Source of the DNA: Hydractinia symbiolongicarpus
Taxonomy: Eukaryota; Cnidaria; Hydrozoa; Anthoathecata; Hydractiniidae
DNA length: 64,000 nucleotides
NCBI RefSeq assembly: GCF_029227915.1
Contig: NC_079882.1
Coordinates: forward strand, 310,001-374,000
Direction: 5' to 3'
The stretch's first letter is position 1. Each line of letters starts with the position of its first letter. The translations under genes and the position numbers were made by a program. Below, one piece after another: positions 9,910-22,677 of the stretch. Below the pieces are notes generated by a model. The model searched no databases. It was not told the DNA's origin and saw nothing but the letters and a program-made list of their open reading frames with translations.

Positions 9910-11731
9910 CATTTTTGATGAGACGCTGAATAAAAGAAGTTTAATCGCCGGCAAACGAAAACCCGCGATTTCCCGTAAATCGCAAACTCGGCCCGTATAG
10001 TCAAAAGTATACAAAGAAAGTACCCAGGGAGTAAACTCATTTTCCGAACAATTTTTTAAATTGTTTTTTCAGCACTAAAACGCATGAGACTTGTAGTTTT
10101 TAAAAATGTTTTCATTTTTGATGAGACGCTGAATAAAAGAAGTTTAATCGCCGGCAAACGAAAACCCGTGATTTCCGGTAAATCCCCGACTCGGCCCGTA
10201 TAGTCAAAAGTATACAAACAAAGTACCCAGGGAGTAAACTCATTTCCAGAACGATTTTTGAAATTATTTTTCAGCACTAAAACGCATGAGACTTGTAGTT
10301 TTTAAAAATGTTTTCATTTTTCATGAGACGTTGAATAAAAGAAGTTGAATCGCCGGCAAACAAAAACCCGCGATTTCCCGTAAATCCCGGAGTCGGCCCG
10401 TATAGTCAAAAGTATACAAAAAAGTTACCCAGTGAGTAAACTCATTTTCCGAACGATTTTTAAATTATTTTTTCAGCACTAAAACGCATGAGAGTTGTAG
10501 TTTTCAAAAATGTTTTCATTTTTGATGAGACGCTGAATAAAACAAGTTTAATCGCTAGCAAACGAAAACCCGCGATTTCCCGTAAATCCCGGGCTTTGCC
10601 CGTATAGTCGAATGTATATAAAGAAAGTTCCGAGGAAGTAAACTGATTTCCCGAACGATTTTTTAAATTATTTTTTCAGCACTAAAACGCATGAGACTTG
10701 TAGTTTTTAAAAATGTTTTCATTTTTGATGAGGCGCTGAATAAAAGAAGTTTAATTGCCGGCAAACGAAAACCCGCGATTTCCCGTAAATCCCGGACACG
10801 GCCCGTATAGTCAAAAGTATACAAAGAAAGTACCCAGGGAGTAAACTCATTTCCCGAACAATTTTTTAAATTATTTTTTCAGCACTAAAACGTATGAGAC
10901 TTGTAGTTTTTAAAAATGTTTTCATTTTTGATGAGGCGCTGAATAAAAGAAGTTTAATTGCCGGCAAACGAAAACCCGCGATTTCCCGTAAATCCCGGAC
11001 ACGGCCCGTATAGTCAAAAGTATACAAAGAAGTACCCAGGGAGTAAACTCATTTCCCGAACAATTTTTTAAATTATTTTTTCAGCACTAAAACGCATGAG
11101 ACTTGTAGTTTTTAAAAACGTTTTCATTTTTGATGAGACGCTGAATAAAAGAAGTTTAATCGCCGGCAAACGAAAACCCGCGATTTCCGGTAAATCCCGG
11201 ACTCGGCCCGTATAGTCAAAAGTATACAAAGAAAGTACCCAGGGAGTAAACTCATTTCCCGAACGATTTTTTAAATTATTTTTCAGCACTAAAACGCATG
11301 AGACTTGTAGTTTTTAAAAATGTTTTCATTTTTCATGAGTCCTTGAATAAAAGAAGTTGAATCGCCGGCAAACAAAAACCCGCGATTTCCCGTAAATCCC
11401 GGAGTCGGCCCGTATAGTCAAAAGTATACAAAAAAATTACCCAGGGAGTAAACTCATTTTCCGAACGATTTTTAATTTATTTTTTCAGCACTAAAACGCA
11501 TGAGTTTTGTAGTTTTTAAAAATGTTTTCATTTTTGATGAGGCGCTGAATAAAAGAAGTTTAATTGCCGGCAAACGAAAACCCGCGATTTCCCGTAAATC
11601 CCGGACACGGCCCGTATAGTCAAAAGTATACAAAGAAAGCACCCAGGGAGTAAACTGATTTCCCGAACGATTTTTTAAATTATTTTGTCATCACTAAAAC
11701 GCATGAGACTTGTAGTTTTCAAAAATGTTTT
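9910..11731 (+). repeat. 1822 bp 9-mer duplication, copy 1
   Basis: Nine monomers: N with 'aaatcgcaaactcgg', J ('cccgtgatttccgg'), E, C (gctagc at 10,554), two with 'cggacacgg', one with 'cggtaaatcccggac', E with 'catgagtccttg', and another 'cggacacgg'. The next 1822 bp repeat this order with few differences, for example 'gagagttg' near 10,491 against 'gagacttg' in copy 2. Homology extends slightly left, to about 9830. Confidence 0.92.
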
Positions 11732-13553
11732 CATTTTTGATGAGACGCTGAATAAAAGAAGTTTAATCGCCGGCAAACGAAAACCCGCGATTTCCCGTAA
11801 ATCGCAAACTCGGCCCGTATAGTCAAAAGTATACAAAGAAAGTACCCAGGGAGTAAACTCATTTTCCGAACAATTTTTTAAATTGTTTTTTCAGCACTAA
11901 AACGCATGAGACTTGTAGTTTTTAAAAATGTTTTCATTTTTGATGAGACGCTGAATAAAAGAAGTTTAATCGCCGGCAAACGAAAACCCGTGATTTCCGG
12001 TAAATCCCCGACTCGGCCCGTATAGTCAAAAGTATACAAACAAAGTACCCAGGGAGTAAACTCATTTCCAGAACGATTTTTGAAATTATTTTTCAGCACT
12101 AAAACGCATGAGACTTGTAGTTTTTAAAAATGTTTTCATTTTTCATGAGACGTTGAATAAAAGAAGTTGAATCGCCGGCAAACAAAAACCCGCGATTTCC
12201 CGTAAATCCCGGAGTCGGCCCGTATAGTCAAAAGTATACAAAAAAGTTACCCAGTGAGTAAACTCATTTTCCGAACGATTTTTAAATTATTTTTTCAGCA
12301 CTAAAACGCATGAGACTTGTAGTTTTCAAAAATGTTTTCATTTTTGATGAGACGCTGAATAAAACAAGTTTAATCGCTAGCAAACGAAAACCCGCGATTT
12401 CCCGTAAATCCCGGGCTTTGCCCGTATAGTCGAATGTATATAAAGAAAGTTCCGAGGAAGTAAACTGATTTCCCGAACGATTTTTTAAATTATTTTTTCA
12501 GCACTAAAACGCATGAGACTTGTAGTTTTTAAAAATGTTTTCATTTTTGATGAGGCGCTGAATAAAAGAAGTTTAATTGCCGGCAAACGAAAACCCGCGA
12601 TTTCCCGTAAATCCCGGACACGGCCCGTATAGTCAAAAGTATACAAAGAAAGTACCCAGGGAGTAAACTCATTTCCCGAACAATTTTTTAAATTATTTTT
12701 TCAGCACTAAAACGTATGAGACTTGTAGTTTTTAAAAATGTTTTCATTTTTGATGAGGCGCTGAATAAAAGAAGTTTAATTGCCGGCAAACGAAAACCCG
12801 CGATTTCCCGTAAATCCCGGACACGGCCCGTATAGTCAAAAGTATACAAAGAAGTACCCAGGGAGTAAACTCATTTCCCGAACAATTTTTTAAATTATTT
12901 TTTCAGCACTAAAACGCATGAGACTTGTAGTTTTTAAAAACGTTTTCATTTTTGATGAGACGCTGAATAAAAGAAGTTTAATCGCCGGCAAACGAAAACC
13001 CGCGATTTCCGGTAAATCCCGGACTCGGCCCGTATAGTCAAAAGTATACAAAGAAAGTACCCAGGGAGTAAACTCATTTCCCGAACGATTTTTTAAATTA
13101 TTTTTCAGCACTAAAACGCATGAGACTTGTAGTTTTTAAAAATGTTTTCATTTTTCATGAGTCCTTGAATAAAAGAAGTTGAATCGCCGGCAAACAAAAA
13201 CCCGCGATTTCCCGTATATCCCGGAGTCGGCCCGTATAGTCAAAAGTATACAAAAAAATTACCCAGGGAGTAAACTCATTTTCCGAACGATTTTTAATTT
13301 ATTTTTTCACCACTAAAACGCATGAGTTTTGTAGTTTTTAAAAATGTTTTCATTTTTGATGAGGCGCTGAATAAAAGAAGTTTAATTGCCGGCAAACGAA
13401 AACCCGCGATTTCCCGTAAATCCCGGACACGGCCCGTATAGTCAAAAGTATACAAAGAAAGCACCCAGGGAGTAAACTCATTTCCCGAACAATTTTTTAA
13501 ATTATTTTTTCAGCACTAAAACGCATGAGACTTGTAGTTTTTAAAAATGTTTT
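11732..13553 (+). repeat. 1822 bp 9-mer duplication, copy 2
   Basis: Follows copy 1 directly at an unchanged offset of 1822 throughout, which means almost no indels. I noticed only a handful of substitutions ('cgtatatccc' near 13,214, 'caccac' near 13,308). Such near-identity over 1.8 kb means very recent duplication or an assembly artefact. Confidence 0.92.
12412..12445 (+). promoter_or_regulatory. Same motif cluster in a C monomer of the 1822 bp HOR
   Basis: The hairpin is at 12412-12424, the CENP-B-like sequence at 12421-12434 and the TATA-like sequence at 12437-12445. Here the C monomer follows an E monomer rather than a B monomer. The cluster is therefore kept in a different HOR context from the one at the left of the window. 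Confidence 0.35.
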
Positions 13554-16500
13554 CATTTTTGATGAGGCGCTGAATAAAAGAAGTTTAATTGCCGGCAAAC
13601 GAAAACCCGCGATTTCCCGTAAATCCCGGACACGGCCCGTATAGTCAAAAGTATACAAAGAAAGTACCCAGGGAGTAAACTCATTTCCCGAACAATTTTT
13701 TAAATTATTTTTTCAGCACTAAAACGCATGAGACTTGTAGTTTTTAAAAACGTTTTCATTTTTGATGAGACGCTGAATAAAAGAAGTTTAATCGCCGGCA
13801 AACGAAAACCCGCGATTTCCGGTAAATCCCGGACTCGGCCCGTATAGTCAAAAGTATACAAAGAAAGTACCCAGGGAGTAAACTCATTTCCCGAACGATT
13901 TTTTAAATTATTTTTCAGCACTAAAACGCATGAGACTTGTAGTTTTTAAAAATGTTTTCATTTTTCATGAGTCCTTGAATAAAAGAAGTTGAATCGCCGG
14001 CAAACAAAAACCCGCGATTTCCCGTAAATCCCGGAGTCGGCCCGTATAGTCAAAAGTATACAAAAAAATTACCCAGGGAGTAAACTCATTTTCCGAACGA
14101 TTTTTAAATTATTTTTTCAGCACTAAAACGCATGAGACTTGTAGTTTTCAAAAATGTTTTCATTTTTGATAAGACGCTGAATAAAACAAGTTTAATCGCT
14201 AGCAAACGAAAACCCGCGATTTCCAGTAAATCCCGGGCTTTGCCCGTATAGTCGAATGTATATAAAGAAAGTTCCGAGGAAGTAAACTGATTTCCCGAAC
14301 GATTTTTTAAATTATTTTTTCAGCACTAAAACGCATGAGACTTGTAGTTTTTAAAAATGTTTTCATTTTTGATGAGGCGCTGAATAAAAGAAGTTTAATT
14401 GCCGGCAAACGAAAACCCGCGATTTCCCGTAAATCCCGGACACGGCCCGTATAGTCAAAAGTATACAAAGAAAGTACCCAGGGAGTAAACTCATTTCCCG
14501 AACAATTTTTTAAATTATTTTTTCAGCACTAAAACGCATGAGACTTGTAGTTTTTAAAAACGTTTTCATTTTTGATGAGACGCTGAATAAAAGAAGTTTA
14601 ATCGCCGGCAAACGAAAACCCGCGATTTCCGGTAAATCCCGGACTCGGCCCGTATAGTCAAAAGTATACAAAGAAAGTACCCAGGGAGTAAACTCATTTT
14701 CCGAACGATTTTTAAATTATTTTTTCAGCACTAAAACGCATGAGACTTGTAGTTTTCAAAAATGTTTTCATTTTTGATAAGACGCTGAATAAAACATGTT
14801 TAATCGCTAGCAAACGAAAACCCGCGATTTCCAGTAAATCCCGGGCTTTGCCCGTATAGTCGAATGTATATAAAGAAAGTTCCGAGGAAGTAAACTGATT
14901 TCCCGAACGATTTTTTAAATTATTTTTTCAGCACTAAAACGCATGAGACTTGTAGTTTTTAAAAATGTTTTCATTTTTGATGAGGCGCTGAATAAAAGAA
15001 GTTTAATTGCCGGCAAAGGAAAACCCGCGATTTCCCGTAAATCCCTGACTCGGCCCGTATAGTCAGAAGTATACAGAGAAAGTACCCAGGGAGTAAACTC
15101 ATTTCCCGAACGATTTTTTAAATTATTTTGTCATCACTAAAACGCATGAGACTTATAGTTTTTAAAAATGTTTTTATTTTTGATGAGACGCTGAATAAAA
15201 GAAGTTTAATTGCCGGCAAACGAAAACCCGCGATTTCCCGTAAATCCCGGACACGGCCCGTATAGTCAAAAGTATACAAAGAAAGTACCCAGGGAGTAAA
15301 CTCATTTCCCGAACGATTTTTTAAATTATTTTTTCAGCACTAAAACGCATGAGACTTGTAGTTTTTAAAAATGTTTTCATTTTTGATGAGGCGGTGAATA
15401 AAAGAAGTTTAATTGCCGGCAAAGGAAAACCCGCGATTTCCCGTAAATCCCTGACTCGGCCCGTATAGTCAGAAGTATACAAAGAAAGTACCCAGGGAGT
15501 AAACTCATTTCCCGAACGATTTTTTAAATTATTTTGTCATCACTAAAACGCATGAGACTTATAGTTTTTAAAAATGTTTTTATTTTTGATGAGACGCTGA
15601 ATAAAAGAAGTTTAATTGCCGGCAAACGAAAACCCGCGATTTCCCGTAAATCCCGGACACGGCCCGTATAGTCAAAAGTATACAAAGAAAGTACCCAGGG
15701 AGTAAACTCATTTCCCGAACAATTTTTTAAATTATTTTTTCAGCACTAAAACGCATGAGACTTGTAGTTTTCAAAAATGTTTTCATTTTTGATGAGACCC
15801 TGAATAAAAGAAGTTTAATCGCCGGCAAACGAAAACCCGCAATTTCCCGTAAATCCCAAACTCGGCCCGTATAGTCAAAAGTATACAAAGAAAGTACCCA
15901 GGGAGTAAACTCATTTCCCGAACAATTTTTTAAATTATTTTTTCAGCACTAAAACGCATGAGACTTGTAGTTTTTATAAATGTTTTCATTTTTGATGAGA
16001 CGCTGAATAAAAGAAGTTTAATCGCCGGCAAACGAAAACCCGCGATTTCCGGTAAATCCCGGTCTCGGCCCGTATAGTCAAAAGTATACAAAGAAAGTAC
16101 CCAGGGAGTAAACTCATTTCCCGAACAATTTTTTAAATTATTTTTTCAGCACTAAAACGCATGAGACTTGTAGTTTTTAAAAATGTTTTCTTTTTTGATG
16201 AGACACTGAATAAAAGAAGTTTAATCGCCGGCAAACGAAAACCCGCGATTTCCCGTAAATCCCTGACTCGGCCCGTATAGTCAGAAGTACACAAAGAAAG
16301 TACCCAGGAAGTAAACTCATTTCCCGCACGATTTTTTAAATTATTTTGTCATCACTAAAACGCATGAGACTTGTAGTTTTCAAAAATGTTTTCATTTTTG
16401 ATGAGACGGTGAATAAAAGAAGTTTATTCGCCGGCAAACGAAAACCCGCGATTTCCCGTAAATCCCAAACTCGGCCCGTATAGTCAAAAGTATACAAAGA

Positions 16501-17204
16501 AAGTACCCAGGGAGTAAACTCATTTCCCGAACAATTTTTTAAATTATTTTTTCAGCACTAAAACGCATGAGACTTGTAGTTTTCAAAAATGTTTTCATTT
16601 TTGATAAGACGCTGAATAAAAGAAGTTTAATCGCCAACAAACGAAAACCCGCGATTTCCCGTAAATCCCGGACTCGGCCCGTATAGTCAAAAGTATACAA
16701 AGAAAGTACCCAGGGAGTAAACTCATTTCCCGAACAATTTTTTAAATTATTTTTTCAGCATTAAAACGCATGAGACTTGTAGTTTTTAAAAATGTTTTCA
16801 TTTTTGATGAGACGCTGAATAAAAGAAGTTTAATCGCCGGCAAACGAAAACCCGCGATTTCCCGTAAATCCCTGACTCGACCCGTATAGTCAAAAGTATA
16901 GAGGGAAATTACCCAGGGAGTAAACTCATTTCCCGAACGATTTTTTAAATTATTTTTTCAGCACTAAAACGCATGAGACTTGTAGTTTTCAAAAATGTTT
17001 TCATTTTTGATAAGACGCTGAATAAAAGAAGTTTAATCGCCAACAAACGAAAACCCGCGATTTCCCGTAAATCCCGGACTCGGCCCGTATAGTCAAAAGT
17101 ATACAAAGAAAGTATCCAGGGAGTAAACTCATTTCCCGAACAATTTTTTAAATTATTTTTTCAGCACTAAAACGCATGAGACTTGTAGTTTTTAAAAATG
17201 TTTT
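13554..17204 (+). repeat. Short-cycle monomers, 2- to 4-mer reiterations
   Basis: About 18 monomers. A four-monomer step of 810 bp links about 12,890 to 13,700 and onward. Two C monomers lie 608 bp apart (gctagc at 14,198 and 14,806), the last C monomers before 47.5 kb. A two-monomer step of about 406 bp links the 'cttatagttt' copies near 15,150 and 15,555. From 16.6 kb G monomers ('gataagacg', 'gccaacaaac') and D monomers begin the pattern of the next domain. Confidence 0.8.
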
Positions 17205-17813
17205 CATTTTTGATGAGACGCTGAATAAAAGAAGTTTAATCGCCGGCAAACGAAAACACGCGATTTCCCGTAAATCCCAAACTCGGCCCGTATAGTCAAA
17301 AGTATACAAAGAAAGTACCCAGGGAGTAAACTCATTTCCCAAACAATTTTTTAAATTATTTTTTCAGCACTAAAACGCATGAGACTTGTAGTTTTTAAAA
17401 ATGTTTTCATTTTTGATGAGACGCTGAATAAAAGAAGTTGAATCGCCGGCAAACAAAAACCCGCGATTTCCCGTAAATCCCGGAGTCGGCCCGTATAGTC
17501 AAAAGTATACAAAGAAAGTACCCAGGGAGTAAACTCATTTCCCGAACAATTTTTTAAATTATTTTTTCAGCACTAAAACGCATGAGACTTGTAGTTTTTA
17601 AAAATGTTTTCATTTTTGATGAGACGCTGAATAAAAGAAGTTTAATTGCCGGAAAACGAAAACCCGCGATTTCCCGTAAATCCCTGACTCGACCCGTATA
17701 GTCAAAAGTATAGAGGGAAATTACCCAGGGAGTAAACTCATTTCCCGAACGATTTTTTAAATTATTTTTTCAGCACTAAAACGCATGAGACTTGTGGTTT
17801 TCAAAAATGTTTT

Positions 17814-18016
17814 CATTTTTGATAAGACGCTGAATAAAAGAAGTTTAATCGCCAACAAACGAAAACCCGCGATTTCCCGTAAATCCCGGACTCGGCCCGT
17901 ATAGTCAAAAGTATACAAAGAAAGGATCCAGGGAGTAAACTCATTTCCCGAACAATTTTTTAAATTATTTTTTCAGCACTAAAACGCATGAGACTTGTAG
18001 TTTTTAAAAATGTTTT
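17814..18016 (+). repeat. Representative class G monomer
   Basis: 203 bp with 'gataagacgctg' and 'gccaacaaacg' in place of 'gatgagacg' and 'gccggcaaacg'. The change destroys the GCCGGC palindrome. This copy also has GGATCC at 17,924, where its sisters read 'gtatcc', so it is a private variant. G monomers are largely limited to 16.6-31.7 kb. Confidence 0.85.
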
Positions 18017-18219
18017 CATTTTTGATGAGACGCTGAATAAAAGAAGTTTAATCGCCGGCAAACGAAAACCCGCGATTTCCCGTAAATCCCTGACTCGGCC
18101 CGTATAGTCAGAAGTATACAAAGAAAGTACCCAGGAAGTAAACTCATTTCCCGAACGATTTTTTAAATTATTTTGTCATCACTAAAACGCATGAGACTTG
18201 TAGTTTTCAAAAATGTTTT
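18017..18219 (+). repeat. Representative class F monomer
   Basis: 203 bp ending 'attttgtcatcactaaaac' instead of 'attttttcagcactaaaac', usually with 'cctgactcgg', 'tagtcagaag' and often 'caggaagtaaac'. F-tailed monomers appear in several separate domains (9.8, 11.7, 15.1, 18.2-31, 33.4-46 and 48-63 kb). The variant is therefore older than the present HOR blocks. Confidence 0.8.
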
Positions 18220-21200
18220 CATTTTTGATGAGACGCTGAATAAAAGAAGTTTAATCGCCGGCAAACGAAAACCCGCGATTTCCCGTAAATCCCAAACTCG
18301 GCCCGTATAGTCAAAAGTATACAAAGAAAGTACCCAGGGAGTAAACTCATTTCCCAAACAATTTTTTAAATTATTTTTTCAGCACTAAAACGCATGAGAC
18401 TTGTAGTTTTTAAAAATGTTTTCATTTTTGATGAGACGCTGAATAAAAGAAGTTGAATCGCCGGCAAACAAAAACCCGCGATTTCCCGTAAATCCCGGAG
18501 TCGGCCCGTATAGTCAAAAGTATACAAAAAAGTTACCCAGGGAGTAAACTCATTTTCCGAACAGTTTTTTTAAATTATTTTTTCAGCACTAAAACGCATG
18601 AGACTTGTAGTTTTCAAAAATGTTTTCATTTTTGATAAGACGCTGAATAAAAGAAGTTTAATCGCCAACAAACGAAAACCCGCGATTTCCCGTAAATCCC
18701 GGACTCGGCCCGTATAGTCAAAAGTATACAAAGAAAGTATCCAGGGAGTAAACTCATTTCCCGAACAATTTTTTAAATTATTTTTTCAGCACTAAAACGC
18801 ATGAGACTTGTAGTTTTTAAAAATGTTTTCATTTTTGATGAGACGCTGAATAAAAGAAGTTTAATCGCCGGCAAACGAAAACCCGCGATTTCCCGTAAAT
18901 CCCTGACTCGGCCCGTATAGTCAGAAGTATACAAAGAAAGTACCCAGGAAGTAAACTCATTTCCCGAACGATTTTTTAAATTATTTTGTCATCACTAAAA
19001 CGCATGAGACTTGTAGTTTTCAAAAATGTTTTCATTTTTGATGAGACGCTGAATAAAAGAAGTTTAATCGCCGGCAAACGAAAACCCGCGATTTCCCGTA
19101 AATCCCAAACTCGGCCCGTATAGTCAAAAGTATACAAAGAAAGTACCCAGGGAGTAAACTCATTTCCCAAACAATTTTTTAAATTATTTTTTCAGCACTA
19201 AAACGCATGAGACTTGTAGTTTTTAAAAATGTTTTCATTTTTGATGAGACGCTGAATAAAAGAAGTTTAATCGCCGGCAAACGAAAACCCGCGATTTCCC
19301 GTAAATCCCAAACTCGGCCCGTATAGTCAAAAGTATACAAAGAAAGTACCCAGGGAGTAAACTCATTTCCCAAACAATTTTTTAAATTATTTTTTCAGCA
19401 CTAAAACGCATGAGACTTGTAGTTTTTAAAAATGTTTTCATTTTTCATCAGACGTTGAATAAAAGAAGTTGAATCGCCGGCAAACAAAAACCCGCGATTT
19501 CCCGTAAATCCCGGAGTCTGCCCGTATAGTCAAAAGTATACAAAAAAGTTACCCAGGGAGTAAACTCATTTTCCGAACGATTTTTAAAATATTTTTTCAG
19601 CACTAAAACGCATGAGACTTGTAGTTTTCAAAAATGTTTTCATTTTTGATGAGACGCTGAATAAAAGAAGTTGAATCGCCGGCAAACAAAAACCCGCGAT
19701 TTCCCGTAAATCCCGGAGTCGGCCCGTATAGTCAAAAGTATACAAAAAAGTTACCCAGGGAGTAAACTCATTTTCCGAACGATTTTTAAAATATTTTTTC
19801 AGCACTAAAACGCATGAGACTTGTAGTTTTCAAAAATGTTTTCATTTTTGATGAGACGCTGAATAAAAGAAGTTGAATCGCCGGTAAACGAAAACACGCG
19901 ATTTCCCGTAAACCCCGGAGTCGGCCCGTATAGTCAAAAGTATACAAAGAAGGTACCCAGGGAGTAAACTCATTTCCCGAACGATTTTTTAAATTATTTT
20001 TTCAGCACTAAAACGCATGAGACTTCTAGTTTTCAAAAATGTTTTCATTTTTGATGAGACGCTGAGTAAAAGAAGTTTAATCGCCGGCAAACGAAAACCC
20101 GCGATTTCCCGTAAATCCCGGACTCGGCCCGTATAGTCAAAAGTATACAAAGAAAGTACCCAGGGAGTAAACTCATTTCCCGAACAATTTTTTAAATTAT
20201 TTTTTCAGCACTAAAACGCATGAGACTTGTAGTTTTTAAAAATGTTTTAATTTTTGATGAGACGCTGAATAAAAGAAGTTTAATCGTCGGAAAACGAAAA
20301 CCTGCGATTTCCCGTAAATCCATGACTCGACCCGTATAGTCAAAAGTATAGAGGGAAATTACCCAGGGAGTAAACTCATTTCCCGAACGATTTTTTAATT
20401 TGTTTTTCAGCACTAAAACGCATGAGACTTGTAGTTTTTAAAAATGTTTTTATTTTTGATGAGACGCTGAATAAAAGAAGTTTAATCGCCGGCAAACGAA
20501 AACCCGTGATTTCCGGTAAATCCCGGACTCGGCCCGTATAGTCAAAAGTATACAAAAAAGTTACCCAGGGAGTAAACTGATTTTCCGAACGATTTTTAAA
20601 TTATTTTTTCAGCACTAAAACGCATGAGACTTGTAGTTTTTAAAAATGTTTTCATTTTTCATGAGACGTTGAATAAAAGAAGTTGAATCGCCGGCAAACA
20701 AAAACCCGCGATTTCCCGTAAATCCCGGAGTCGGCCCGTATAGTCAAAAGTATACAAAAAAGTTACCCAGGGAGTAAACTAATTTTCTGAACGATTTTTA
20801 AATTATTTTTTCAGCACTAAAACGCATGAGACTTGTAGTTTTCAAAAATGCTTTCATTTTTGATGAGACGCTGAATAAAAGAAGTTTAATCGCCGGCAAA
20901 CGAAAACCCGCGATTTCCCGTAAATCCCGGACTCGGCCCGTATAGTCAAAAGTATACAAGGAAAGTACCCAGGGAGTAAACTCATTTCCCGAACAATTTT
21001 TTAAATTATTTTTTCAGCACTAAAACGCATGAGACTTGTAGTTTTTAAAAATGTTTTAATTTTTGATGAGACGCTGAATAAAAGAAGTTTAATCGTCGGA
21101 AAACGAAAACCCGCGATTTCCCGTAAATCCCTGACTCGACCCGTATAGTCAAAAGTATAGAGGGAAATTACCCAGGGAGTAAACTCATTTCCCGAACGAT

Positions 21201-22272
21201 TTTTTAAATTGTTTTTTCAGCACTAAAACGCATGAGACTTGTAGTTTTTAAAAATGTTTTTATTTTTGATGAGACGCTGAATAAAAGAAGTTTAATCGCC
21301 GGCAAACGAAAACCCGTGATTTCCGGTAAATCCCGGACTCGGCCCGTATAGTCAAAAGTATACAAAAAAGTTACCCAGGGAGTAAACTGATTTTCCGAAC
21401 GATTTTTAAATTATTTTTTCAGCACTAAAACGCATGAGACTTGTAGTTTTCAAAAATGCTTTCATTTTTGATGAGACGCTGAATAAAAGAAGTTTAATCG
21501 CCGGCAAACGAAAACCCGCGATTTCCCGTAAATCCCGGACTCGGCCCGTATAGTCAAAAGTATACAAGGAAAGTGCCCAGGGAGTAAACTCATTTCCCGA
21601 ACAATTTTTTAAATTATTTTTTCAGCACTAAAACGCATGAGACTTGTAGTTTTTAAAAATGTTTTAATTTTTGATGAGACGCTGAATAAAAGAAGTTTAA
21701 TCGTCGGAAAACGAAAACCCGCGATTTCCCGTAAATCCCTGACTCGACCCGTATAGTCAAAAGTATAGAGGGAAATTACCCAGGGAGTAAACTCATTTCC
21801 CGAACGATTTTTTAAATTGTTTTTTCAGCACTAAAACGCATGAGACTTGTAGTTTTTAAAAATGTTTTTATTTTTGATGAGACGCTGAATAAAAGAAGTT
21901 TAATCGCCGGCAAACGAAAACCCGTGATTTCCGGTAAATCCCGGACTCGGCCCGTATAGTCAAAAGTATACAAAAAAGTTACCCAGGGAGTAAACTGATT
22001 TTCCGAACGATTTTTAAATTATTTTTTCAGCACTAAAACGCATGAGACTTGTAGTTTTTAAAAATGTTTTCATTTTTCATGAGACGTTGAATAAAAGAAG
22101 TTGAATCGCCGGCAAACAAAAACCCGCGATTTCCCGTAAATCCCGGAGTCGGCCCGTATAGTCAAAAGTATACAAAAAAGTTACCCAGGGAGTACACTAA
22201 TTTTCTGAACGATTTTTAAATTATTTTTTCAGCAATAAAACGCATGAGACTTGTAGTTTTTAAAAATGTTTT

Positions 22273-22474
22273 CATTTTTGATGAGACGCTGAATAAAAGA
22301 AGTTGAATCGCCGGCAAACAAAAACCCGCGATTTCCCGTAAATCCCGGAGTCGGCCCGTATAGTCAAAAGTATACAAAAAAGTTACCCAGGGAGTAAACT
22401 CATTTTCCGAACGATTTTTAAATTATTTTTTCAGCACTAAAACGCATGAGACTTGTAGTTTTCAAAAATGCTTT
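22273..22474 (+). repeat. Representative class E monomer
   Basis: 202 bp with 'gaagttgaatcg', 'ggcaaacaaaaacccg', 'cccggagtcgg', 'tacaaaaaagttacc' and 'cattttccgaacgattttt'. The shorter T-run makes E monomers 201-202 bp. They are frequent from 8.9 to 32.3 kb, present with 'gcaggcaaac' at 41.2-45.1 kb, and absent from 47-63 kb. Confidence 0.85.
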
Positions 22475-22677
22475 CATTTTTGATGAGACGCTGAATAAAA
22501 GAAGTTTAATCGCCGGTAAACGAAAACACGCGATTTCCCGTAAACCCCGGAGTCGGCCCGTATAGTCAAAAGTATACAAAGAAGGTACCCAGGGAGTAAA
22601 CTCATTTCCCGAACGATTTTTTAAATTATTTTTTCAGCACTAAAACGCATGAGACTTGTAGTTTTCAAAAATGTTTT
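22475..22677 (+). repeat. Representative class I monomer
   Basis: 203 bp with 'ccggtaaacgaaaacacgcg', 'gtaaaccccggagtcgg' and 'aagaaggtaccc'. It shares 'cggagtcgg' with E and GGTACC with B, so it may be an old recombinant of those classes. It occurs at 19.9-32.5 kb and, with 'ccagtaaacc', at 44.1 and 45.5 kb. Confidence 0.8.

Noticed and set aside
9910-13553. Treating the near-identical duplications as certain biology
   Set aside because: Very similar tandem blocks are also a typical assembly error in satellites. I report them as present in this sequence, not as proven in the genome.
17924-17929. Private GGATCC as a sign of vector or engineered sequence
   Set aside because: It is one substitution away from the 'gtatcc' of sister G monomers and is flanked by ordinary satellite.
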